Source: Bacillota bacterium
GTDB lineage: Bacteria > Bacillota > Clostridia > Christensenellales > Aristaeellaceae
Direction: 5' to 3'
NCBI GenBank assembly: GCA_023411375.1
Contig: JAEYOW010000049.1
Coordinates: 1 to 40,457, forward strand
Length of the DNA stretch: 40,457 nt
In this document: piece after piece, positions 16,772 through 24,348 of the stretch
Numbering within the stretch: position 1 is the first letter of the stretch
Layout: each line of letters opens with the position of its first letter
Program-made: the position numbers and the translations under genes
Notes under the pieces: generated by a model
What the model saw: the letters and a program-made list of their open reading frames with translations, nothing else
What the model was told of the DNA's origin: nothing
Databases searched by the model: none

Positions 16772-19700
16772 ATGGCAACAAAGATGACCGTTGACGGCAA
16801 TACCGCCGTAGGCCACGTTTCGTATGCGTTTAGCGACGTGGCCGCCATTTACCCCATCACCCCTTCCTCCCCCATGGCGGAGGTTGTGGATGAGTGGGCG
16901 GCCAAGGGCCTTAAAAATCTCTTCGGCCAGACCGTTCATGTTAGCGAGATGCAGAGCGAGGCGGGCGCTGCGGGCGCTGTGCACGGCAGCCTGGCCGCAG
17001 GTGCGCTGACGACCACTTTCACCGCCAGCCAGGGCCTGCTGCTCATGATCCCCAATATGTATAAAATCAGCGGCGAGCTGTTGCCCTGCGTGTTCCATGT
17101 AAGCGCCCGTGCGCTTGCCGCGCACGCGCTGTCTATCTTTGGCGATCATGCCGACGTAATGGCCTGCCGCCAGACCGGTTTTGCCATGCTGTCCTCCAAC
17201 AGCGTGCAGGAGGCCATGGACCTGGGCCTGGTCGCCCACCTGGCTACGCTTGAGTCGAGCGTTCCCTTCCTGCATTTCTTCGACGGCTTCCGCACCAGCC
17301 ACGAGGTGCAAAAGATCGACGCCATCGACTATAAGGACATTGAGCCGCTGATGCCTTGGGACAAGGTTAAGGCGTTCCGCGAGCGCGGCCTGAACCCCGA
17401 TCATCCGCATCAGGCCGGCACGGCCCAGAACCCCGACATCTACTTCCAGAACCGCGAGGCCGCCAACAAGTTCTACAACGCGACTCCCGCGATCGTGGAA
17501 GATGTAATGAAGAAGGTTTCCGCGCTGGTTGGCCGCGAATACAAGCTGTTCAACTACGTCGGCGCGCCCGACGCCGAGAAGGTCATCATCGCGATGGGCA
17601 GCGGCTGCGAAACCATCGAGGAGACCATCAACTACCTCAACAAGAGGGGCGAGAAGCTGGGCCTCATCAAGGTTCGCCTCTACCGTCCGTTCAGCGCCGA
17701 GCACCTGCTCTCCGCCATTCCCGCCAGCTGCAAGAAGCTCGCCGTACTCGACCGCACCAAGGAGCCCGGCTCTTTGGGCGAGCCCCTGTACGAGGATGTC
17801 TGCTCCGCGCTGTACGAGGCCGGCAGGACCGACGTTAAGGCTGTGGGCGGCCGCTACGGCTTGGGCTCCAAGGAGTTCAACCCCACTATGGTCAAGGCCG
17901 TGTACGACAACCTCTCCGGCGAGATGAAGAACCACTTCACCGTAGGTATCGACGACGACGTGACCGGCACCAACCTCACGCTCGGCGAGCAGATCATCAC
18001 CGCCCCCGAGGGCACGGTGTGCTGCAAGTTCTACGGCCTGGGCTCCGATGGCACCGTGGGCGCGAACAAGAACTCCATCAAGATTATCGGCGACCATACC
18101 GATATGTACGCGCAGGGCTACTTCTCCTACGACAGCAAGAAGTCCGGCGGCATCACCGTCAGCCACCTGCGCTTTGGCAAGACGCCCATCCAGTCCACCT
18201 ACCTGATTGACGCGGCGGATTTTGTGGCCTGCCACAACCCCAGCTATGTCACCAAGTACGACATGGTTACCTCCCTTAAGGAGGGCGGCGTGTTCCTGCT
18301 CAACTCGCAGTGGAGCGCCGAGGAGATGGACAAGCAACTGCCCGCAAAGATGAAGCGTCTGCTTGCCAAGAAACATGCCAAGTTCTATAACATCAACGCC
18401 ACCGAGCTGGCCCTCAAGGTCGGCATGGGTAACCGCATCAACACCATCATGCAGGCCGCCTTCTTCAAGCTGGCTGAGGTTATCCCCTACGAGCAGGCGG
18501 ATGAGTACATGAAGGCGTATGCCAAGAAGACCTACGGCAAGAAGGGCGACGCGATTGTCCAGAAGAACTGGGACGCCATCGACATCGCCATTTCCGGCCT
18601 TGTGAAGATCGACGTGCCCGAGAGCTGGGCAAACGCCACCACCGGCGCAGAGCCCGTGAAGGTGAAGAGCACCGAGTATTTCGAGAAGTTCGTCGAGCCC
18701 ATTTTGGCGCAGGAGGGCGACAGCCTGCCCGTCAGCGCGTTTGATCCCGCCGGCGTCGTGCCCACCGGCACCACCCAGTATGAGAAGCGCGGCATCGCCG
18801 TGACCGTGCCCGAGTGGCAGATCGACAAGTGCATCCAGTGCGGTAACTGCTCGCTGGTTTGCCCGCATGCCTGTATCCGCCCCATCTATGCCTCCGAAGA
18901 GGTTATGAAGGGCGCTCCCGCGGGCTATGAGACCAAGTCCGCCACCGGTAAGGAATTTGCCGGCATGGCATACCGCATTCAGGTAAGCCCGCTGGATTGC
19001 ACCGGCTGCGGCAACTGCGTGCAGATCTGCCCCGCCAAGGAGAAGGCTCTTATTATGAAGCCCCTGGCCGAGCAGGTTGAGGCGCAGGAGAAGAACTGGG
19101 AGTTCGCCATGACTGTGCCTGAGGTGAAGGGCATCGAGAACGTGGCCACCGTCAAGAACAGCCAGGCCCTGAAGCCCCTGTTCGAGTTCAGCGGCGCGTG
19201 CGCCGGCTGCGGTGAAACCCCGTATGTGAAGCTGGTTACCCAGCTCTTTGGCGACCGCATGATCATCGCCAACGCGACGGGCTGCTCCTCCATCTACGGC
19301 GGTTCCGCGCCCACCTGCCCCTACACCGTCAACGATGAAGGCCATGGCCCCGCCTGGGCGAACAGCCTGTTCGAGGACAACGCCGAATTCGGCTTCGGCA
19401 TGAACCTGGCCATCACCCAGCGCCGCGCCAAGCTGGCCGACACCGTTCGCGCCATGATTGCCGTGCCGCATTGCTGGGACGAGCTCAAGGCTGCCGGACA
19501 GGCGTGGCTTGACAGCATGGACGATGGCAAAAAGTCCAAGGAGACCGGCAAGGTTCTGCTTGAGAAGTGCAAGGAAGGCATCGACGTTGACCTCACCGGC
19601 ACCCAGTGGGAGGCCGAGTGGCTCGCCAACGGCAAGAAGTGCCCCTGTGAGGCTTGCACCCTGGCGCACGAGGTCATCGAGAACGCCGACCTGCTGACCA

Positions 19701-20341
19701 AGAAGAGCTTCTGGATCTTCGGCGGCGACGGCTGGGCTTACGACATCGGCTACGGCGGAGTGGACCATGTGCTGGCGCAGAATCAGGACGTCAACATCCT
19801 GGTGCTTGACACCGAGGTATATTCCAACACCGGCGGACAGTCCTCCAAGTCCACGCCGACCGGCTCCATCGCGAAGTTCGCGGCGGCCGGCAAGCGTACC
19901 AAGAAGAAGGATCTGGGCATGATGGCCATGAGCTACGGCTACGTGTACGTCGCGACCGTCGCTATGGGCGCTAATCCCGCCCAGCTGCTCAAGGCTATGA
20001 CGGAGGCCGAGGCCTATAACGGCCCGTCGTTGGTCATCGCCTACGCGCCGTGCATCAACCATGGCATCAACATGGGTCTGGCGCAGGCCGAGATCAAGAA
20101 GGCTGTGGAGTGCGGCTACTGGCCCCTCTACCGTTTCAACCCCGATCTGGCCGAGCAGGGCAAGAACCCGCTCACGCTCGACTCCAAGGAGCCCAGCGGC
20201 AGCTATCAGGACTTCATCAAGGGCGAGGTCCGTTATGCTTCCTTGGCCAAGCTGTTCCCCGACGTGGCGCAGGACCTGTTTGACAGGAACGAAAAGGACG
20301 CCATGGAGAAGTACGCCAAGTACAAGAACCTGGCTGAATAA
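16772..20341 (+). CDS. nifJ: Pyruvate:ferredoxin (flavodoxin) oxidoreductase, single-chain
   Basis: The enzyme splits pyruvate with CoA to acetyl-CoA and CO2 and passes electrons to ferredoxin, the core step of anaerobic pyruvate use. At 1189 residues it has the usual one-chain order: alpha-type domain (YPITPSSPMAEVVDEW near residue 28), gamma-type domain, a two-cluster ferredoxin domain (CIQCGNCSLVCPHACI at about 687; CTGCGNCVQICPAKEKAL at about 743), and a beta-type TPP domain (CAGCGETPYVKL at about 810; GGDGWAYDIGYGG at about 983; TEVYSNTGGQSSKSTPTG). The start has an AGGAGGG site. It is transcribed alone from a consensus promoter and ends at a strong terminator. Codon choice is strongly biased, as expected for an abundant protein. 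Confidence 0.98.
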   Translation: MATKMTVDGNTAVGHVSYAFSDVAAIYPITPSSPMAEVVDEWAAKGLKNLFGQTVHVSEMQSEAGAAGAVHGSLAAGALTTTFTASQGLLLMIPNMYKISGELLPCVFHVSARALAAHALSIFGDHADVMACRQTGFAMLSSNSVQEAMDLGLVAHLATLESSVPFLHFFDGFRTSHEVQKIDAIDYKDIEPLMPWDKVKAFRERGLNPDHPHQAGTAQNPDIYFQNREAANKFYNATPAIVEDVMKKVSALVGREYKLFNYVGAPDAEKVIIAMGSGCETIEETINYLNKRGEKLGLIKVRLYRPFSAEHLLSAIPASCKKLAVLDRTKEPGSLGEPLYEDVCSALYEAGRTDVKAVGGRYGLGSKEFNPTMVKAVYDNLSGEMKNHFTVGIDDDVTGTNLTLGEQIITAPEGTVCCKFYGLGSDGTVGANKNSIKIIGDHTDMYAQGYFSYDSKKSGGITVSHLRFGKTPIQSTYLIDAADFVACHNPSYVTKYDMVTSLKEGGVFLLNSQWSAEEMDKQLPAKMKRLLAKKHAKFYNINATELALKVGMGNRINTIMQAAFFKLAEVIPYEQADEYMKAYAKKTYGKKGDAIVQKNWDAIDIAISGLVKIDVPESWANATTGAEPVKVKSTEYFEKFVEPILAQEGDSLPVSAFDPAGVVPTGTTQYEKRGIAVTVPEWQIDKCIQCGNCSLVCPHACIRPIYASEEVMKGAPAGYETKSATGKEFAGMAYRIQVSPLDCTGCGNCVQICPAKEKALIMKPLAEQVEAQEKNWEFAMTVPEVKGIENVATVKNSQALKPLFEFSGACAGCGETPYVKLVTQLFGDRMIIANATGCSSIYGGSAPTCPYTVNDEGHGPAWANSLFEDNAEFGFGMNLAITQRRAKLADTVRAMIAVPHCWDELKAAGQAWLDSMDDGKKSKETGKVLLEKCKEGIDVDLTGTQWEAEWLANGKKCPCEACTLAHEVIENADLLTKKSFWIFGGDGWAYDIGYGGVDHVLAQNQDVNILVLDTEVYSNTGGQSSKSTPTGSIAKFAAAGKRTKKKDLGMMAMSYGYVYVATVAMGANPAQLLKAMTEAEAYNGPSLVIAYAPCINHGINMGLAQAEIKKAVECGYWPLYRFNPDLAEQGKNPLTLDSKEPSGSYQDFIKGEVRYASLAKLFPDVAQDLFDRNEKDAMEKYAKYKNLAE

Positions 20342-20356
20342 GGCAGACAAAACATT

Positions 20357-20390
20357 CGGGAGCCGGCGTTTGCCGGCTCCCGTTTGCTTG
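20357..20390 (+). terminator. Intrinsic terminator after nifJ
   Basis: CGGGAGCCGGC (20357-20367) pairs perfectly with GCCGGCTCCCG (20372-20382) around GTTT, followed by TTTGCTTG. Confidence 0.85.
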
Positions 20391-20491
20391 GAGCGAAGGA
20401 GGACCGGAATTGGACATTTTATGCCAAATAAAAGAGTTCGCAATGCAAAGCGGTTTTATAAAGTCGGTTATCTTTCTCCCAAAAAGCTGCT

Positions 20492-21035
20492 ATGTCATCC
20501 GAAAATCCGGACGATTTGCGAGGGGAATATGTGCCGCAATTACGGAACATCCTAGACATGCCCACCCGCACTAGGCACGATTGACGAGTGTAACGACCGC
20601 ATTGCGCAATATCATCAAGTACTCCTTTTCAGCAAGAAATACACCCTTGAAGATTCATTTAATTATGAGGGAATGAAAACAGGATTATTCGGTTTTAAAG
20701 CCAATGTCGATTTATTTGACCAAAAGGTCAGAGCTGTTTCAAGTAATTTTCTGTTGCTGTCCAATGAAGGCTGTGGCAGAGGCGAGACATACACATATCC
20801 GCAAGCAGAATGCCGATTTCCGGACTTATTACATCATTCCATCGAGGGATATGGGTTCCTCGTTAACGACCTTGCCATAGAAGCAGGGGTACAATACAAC
20901 TATGGTGCAAATACAGTAACTTTTTTTGCGCGCTGCTGTTTTGTATGGCAGAAGGTCAAGCTCTTGCTCGGTCTTGTTTTCAATTCTTTGATTTTGTCCG
21001 TAAACCTATTGTTTTCCACTGCCATGGCAGCTTGA
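20492..21035 (+). pseudogene. Decayed gene of unknown family (frameshifted)
   Basis: An ATG frame at 20492-20584 reads MSSENPDDLRGEYVPQLRNI and stops. The sequence then continues convincingly in the +1 frame from about 20556 (IDECNDRIAQYHQVLLFSKK, then the ATG at 20673 and MKTGLFGFKANVDLFDQKV, GCGRGETYTYPQAECRFPDL, IEGYGFLVNDLAIEAGVQYN). Coding character fades after a run of seven T near 20920, where a second shift is possible. No ribosome site suits the internal ATG. The block is AT-rich compared with nifJ. I do not recognise the family. It looks like a broken remnant of an acquired gene. The first 90 bases after the nifJ terminator hold nothing else that I can see. Confidence 0.5.
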
Positions 21036-21830
21036 GCATTTTGCCATTCCGGACGTACAGCTGCTGCAGCTGAGGCGCATGGTATTTGCCTTTCCATTGT
21101 CCGGATTGACGGAATAGGTGCTGTAGGTGTAACCTGATCCGCCGCACTTGGAGCAGGTAACCCAGCCCTTTCCGCCGCACCTTGAGCAATCTGCTTTTTC
21201 GCCAGTATTAAGTGTAAGTCCGCCGCTTGACTCGACTTTGCTCTTGTTTTTAGCCTCGTTATTTGCCTGAATATCAACGGCAAAATATAACTGATAGTGA
21301 TCGTCTCGCGTCGTTACAAAATTCACATATCCAATCAAATACCGATCATCAAGATGATCGATTCTGCACTGATAATCCTTTACGGTTGTCTTTGACTTCT
21401 GTTCAGGGGTTACACCCCAGAAGGTGCAATCTGGAAAGTAAACAGGGATCATTTCGCCATCCGGCTCATACCTCATGCCAACATAAGGAAGTCCGATGGC
21501 ATCCTGATTATTTTCCGGGGTATAAACCTTGCCAATTTCAATGCATGCCGGATCATAAATACCGATCAATTGCTGGGAAGAACTGATTCCAATACAATAG
21601 CTTTCCCCTCCCGTAAATGCATAAGTTGATCCTCTATCCAGCGGTTCTATGCTCCGCACGCCATTTACAAATTTTTCCGCGAATCCCGTCTTGGTCTTAT
21701 ACTGTCCGTCCGGGCTGGTCCAATATCCGCCTTCCTCCATTTCGGTGCCCGCTCCAAGGGCGGTCAGAGGCATCAGGAGCAGCAGTGCCAAAGCAAGGGC
21801 AATGCTTGATTTTTTCCACGTATTTCTCAT
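21006..21830 (-). CDS. Exported protein with C-terminal DnaJ-type cysteine-rich repeat
   Basis: A 274-residue protein with a clear signal peptide (basic start, LALALLLLMPLTALGA core, cleavage near residue 26), a central domain of unknown fold, and a C-terminal 60 residues holding four CxxC units: CSRCGGKG, CSKCGGSG, CSSCTSGM and CSSCHGSG. These match the CxxCxGxG zinc-finger repeats of DnaJ, with the third unit degenerate. No J domain is present. The frame opens six codons earlier, but GAGGAG lies ten bases before the ATG at 21830. It follows the other exported gene by 34 bp, in one operon. Such zinc modules are uncommon outside the cytosol, so binding of zinc or redox activity at the surface is an open question. 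Confidence 0.8.
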   Translation of the reverse strand: MRNTWKKSSIALALALLLLMPLTALGAGTEMEEGGYWTSPDGQYKTKTGFAEKFVNGVRSIEPLDRGSTYAFTGGESYCIGISSSQQLIGIYDPACIEIGKVYTPENNQDAIGLPYVGMRYEPDGEMIPVYFPDCTFWGVTPEQKSKTTVKDYQCRIDHLDDRYLIGYVNFVTTRDDHYQLYFAVDIQANNEAKNKSKVESSGGLTLNTGEKADCSRCGGKGWVTCSKCGGSGYTYSTYSVNPDNGKANTMRLSCSSCTSGMAKCSSCHGSGKQ

Positions 21831-21864
21831 CGTTTTCTTTCTCCTCATTTTTATTGTTACTAGT

Positions 21865-22722
21865 TCATGGCCTTTCCGACAGCTGGATGGAAGCGGACGC
21901 GTCGCTTGGTACCGTAAGCAGAAAATCCTCCGGGCAGCTGGCCTCAGGAATAAAGAAGTCCAAGTAAAATTTCTTTAGTGATGCATCAGTCTGCTGCAAA
22001 TACGCGCTGACGGATGTCTGCTCCCGAATTGCCCGAACGGCATAACGGACTCCCGCGTTGTTCGTCAGTTGAAGCTGATGAAACTCCGCCTTCCACGAGG
22101 TGCCAGCATATACGCTCACCAACGTCAGCTCCACAAGCATCATGCCGGGCTCCGCATCCCCGGTCATATCCTCTCGGTTTTTGATGCGTGCACAAGGCCA
22201 GAATACACGGCCGTCAATGTGAATCGCACAATCAGCAATGTCAAAGCTTTCCGTCAGCGCATAGCAGTCCGCCCCCTTCTCGCCGGGAATAAACAGCATA
22301 TAGTCCGTCGTTTGTGCACCCGGGGATATAGGAAAGATCAAACGACTTATGTGAGCATAGCCGTCGCTTTCGGCATTAGCCGCTTCTCCACCGACATCAT
22401 CCGGGCCAAAATCGGGCGGTATCAGGACCCCCTGACGGTTGACAAGAAAGAGCCTGTCTAACGGTGCATTTTCATCATGCACCACAAGAAGCTCATAGAA
22501 ACCCTTGTTTCCCTTATAAAAAGAAGGAAAGTTATCGAAAAGATCAGCCTGTGTATTTTCGTCGAGCCTCCGCGCCGCGATCACCTTTACGCGAACGTTT
22601 AAACACCCAATGCCCTCAAAGGCATTTGCGACAGTAGCGCTTTTAGCCATGGCTACTCCCAGAGCTGAGTTCAGCAACAGGCACAGAACCGTAGCAAAAG
22701 CACCCAAATGTGTTTTCCTCAT
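21865..22722 (-). CDS. Exported protein of unknown function
   Basis: A 285-residue protein with a signal peptide (MRKTHLGAFATVLCLLLNSA, AxA-type cleavage after VAMA near residue 26). The mature part is mainly beta-rich, with alternating hydrophobic stretches (GFYELLVVHDENAPLDRLFL, TTDYMLFIPGEKGADCYALT) and a C-terminal strand-rich piece that recalls beta-sandwich ligand-binding domains. I do not recognise a family. The frame extends 17 codons upstream, but AAGGAG sits seven bases before the ATG at 22722 and begins the signal peptide. It is the first gene of a two-gene operon with the DnaJ-zinc-finger protein, so the two may act together outside the cell. Confidence 0.75.
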   Translation of the reverse strand: MRKTHLGAFATVLCLLLNSALGVAMAKSATVANAFEGIGCLNVRVKVIAARRLDENTQADLFDNFPSFYKGNKGFYELLVVHDENAPLDRLFLVNRQGVLIPPDFGPDDVGGEAANAESDGYAHISRLIFPISPGAQTTDYMLFIPGEKGADCYALTESFDIADCAIHIDGRVFWPCARIKNREDMTGDAEPGMMLVELTLVSVYAGTSWKAEFHQLQLTNNAGVRYAVRAIREQTSVSAYLQQTDASLKKFYLDFFIPEASCPEDFLLTVPSDASASIQLSERP

Positions 22723-22781
22723 CTTAAATCTCCTTTCTTGACGAAGTTTCTGAAAAACGGCTTTGGTTACCAATATTTTAT

Positions 22782-22790
22782 ATTATAACA
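22782..22790 (-). promoter_or_regulatory. Extended -10 promoter for the exported-protein operon
   Basis: On the minus strand TGTTATAAT gives a perfect -10 (22782-22787) with an upstream TG. No good -35 is seen at 17 or 18 bp. Confidence 0.45.
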
Positions 22791-22911
22791 TAGCCACAAC
22801 TTCTTTTAGTTGACTTCATGGCATCAAATGGTGCACCATATCCTATTTTTTGTCATGCGCTCACCATCTTTATCCTTTCATGCATTCCCTTCGCAAAACT
22901 TGTCAATGCGC

Positions 22912-22940
22912 AAGACAAGCCCTTGGCGTTATGGTATAAT
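22912..22940 (+). promoter_or_regulatory. Promoter for the proline-rich membrane protein gene
   Basis: AAGACA (22912-22917), a 17-bp spacer ending in TGG, and TATAAT (22935-22940), an extended -10 promoter 37 bases before the ATG. Confidence 0.6.
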
Positions 22941-22976
22941 AGGCCACGAATATAAAGAAAGGGGGGAGGATTCGCC

Positions 22977-24083
22977 ATGCCCGGCGTACAGGAAAAAGCG
23001 GCCCAGCATGCCTTTCGGGCGCCTAACGCGCCCGCCGGAGAAAGCTGGATGCGTCCCATCCCCTCGGATAGTCTGCGAAGGCCCCAGTCAGCTGCGCCTC
23101 AGCCCTGCCGCCGTCCGGCGGGCGCGAACTGGCCGCAGTATACGCCCAACGAGCCTTATACGATTTCCCCTGCCGTCCCGGCGGCGGGCTTTTCCACGCG
23201 CAGTGCAAATAACGCGGGCAAAAATCTTGGCAGCCGCCGCAGCCGGGTCGCGGAGCATACGCAATTGCAGCAGTCCCCAGAGTCCGTTCTCCTTCGCCCG
23301 GCCGCGGCCGGCCACGGTCGGACCGGGTTTATCCAGCCGCAGGCCGCTTCGGCACCCATACGCCGCGACCCGTCCGCGCAGCCTGCCGTGCCGCCGGCCC
23401 GGCAGACCATGCAGCCCGCTCCTGTCCCATCGGGAATGATGCGCGCGCCTGGGCAGCTTACCTCTTCCCCCAAGCCGCCTGTGGAGGACGACTGGTTGGA
23501 CGACGAGCAGGAAGATGCAGTACCCACGGCATCCATGGCCTCGCCAGTTCCCGTGCCCACGATGGATTTCTCGCTTCCCTCAAAGCCCAGGCGGCGCGGG
23601 TGGCTTATCGTTCTCGTCGGGGTTATTGTGACGGCGGGCATTGCGGCCGCTGTATGGCAGATGGGCTTATGGGCGCGCCTGCTCCCGCCCGCCGTCCCTA
23701 CCACAGAAAGCAACCGGATTCCCGCCATATTTGCCGCCTCTCCACAAGGGAGTGCGGCGACGGATGCCGGACTGTCGCCCGCCAAGGCTCCGGACGCGCC
23801 AAGGCTGGAGGGTTTTAGCGTGGAGCCTGCCTCCGCCGCAGCCCCCGCGGCGCTGACTTTCAGTCTGCACACGCTTGGGGAAACCACCAGCATCCGCCTG
23901 CTGAACGATCAGGGCGTCATGCTCGCCGGCGGCCTGACCAGCGCGCCCGAGGGAGACGGAGTGCTGTGGACTCTCCAAATCCCATTTAACGCGCCGTATC
24001 AGGGCGGCGTACACGCTTACCTCCGGGACAAGGACGGCGCCTGGACGGACGGCGGACTGATATGCCAGATCGCGGTGGAGTAG
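22977..24083 (+). CDS. Single-pass membrane protein with proline-rich cytoplasmic N-terminus
   Basis: A 368-residue protein. Residues 1 to about 205 are a low-complexity, Pro/Ala/Gln/Arg-rich stretch with an acidic patch (DDWLDDEQEDA) near 166-176. One membrane helix follows RRR (about 211-230, WLIVLVGVIVTAGIAAAVW). The outer part has a disordered linker and a C-terminal beta-rich domain of about 100 residues (FSVEPASAAAPAALTFSLHT, TTSIRLLNDQGVMLAGGL) that looks Ig-like. Similar C-terminal modules occur in clostridial surface proteins, but I cannot name a family. GGGGGGAGG precedes the ATG. It stands alone. Confidence 0.75.
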   Translation: MPGVQEKAAQHAFRAPNAPAGESWMRPIPSDSLRRPQSAAPQPCRRPAGANWPQYTPNEPYTISPAVPAAGFSTRSANNAGKNLGSRRSRVAEHTQLQQSPESVLLRPAAAGHGRTGFIQPQAASAPIRRDPSAQPAVPPARQTMQPAPVPSGMMRAPGQLTSSPKPPVEDDWLDDEQEDAVPTASMASPVPVPTMDFSLPSKPRRRGWLIVLVGVIVTAGIAAAVWQMGLWARLLPPAVPTTESNRIPAIFAASPQGSAATDAGLSPAKAPDAPRLEGFSVEPASAAAPAALTFSLHTLGETTSIRLLNDQGVMLAGGLTSAPEGDGVLWTLQIPFNAPYQGGVHAYLRDKDGAWTDGGLICQIAVE

Positions 24084-24212
24084 CCACGCATAGAAAATTA
24101 CCCTCCGCCTACGAACCTTTAGTCCTCCGGCTGGCGGACGGTATCTGGATTCGGATTTCACCCGGTGGGCTGTTGCCCTCAAAATTTCCCGCGAGGCTCT
24201 GTCGACAGTCTG

Positions 24213-24258
24213 AGACGGGACCCGTTTTCCAAACTCGTGAGGAAAACGGGTCCCGTCT
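24213..24258. terminator. Long perfect inverted repeat between convergent genes
   Basis: AGACGGGACCCGTTTTCC (24213-24230) pairs perfectly over 18 bp with 24241-24258 around a 10-base loop. It lies between the stop of the proline-rich gene and the stop of the histidine kinase gene. Neither side has a good T-run, so a terminator role is likely but not proven. The rest of 24084-24348 shows nothing else. Confidence 0.5.
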
Positions 24259-24348
24259 GATATTCACTTGTTCATTTGCTCCGCCATTTCACAGGAATTC
24301 CCGAATTTGCTATGGGTCACGGGTTACGGCTGCTCCACTTCATTCCCT

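Noticed and set aside
16742..20443. A 1233-codon open frame on the minus strand opposite nifJ
   Set aside because: It is the mirror of a strongly codon-biased, GC-rich gene; it shows repeats of Leu/Gly/Val/His typical of antisense frames and no ribosome site or family motif.
20673..21035. The 120-codon frame after nifJ as an intact gene
   Set aside because: No ribosome site fits the ATG, coding character continues upstream of it, and the last third reads like out-of-frame sequence.
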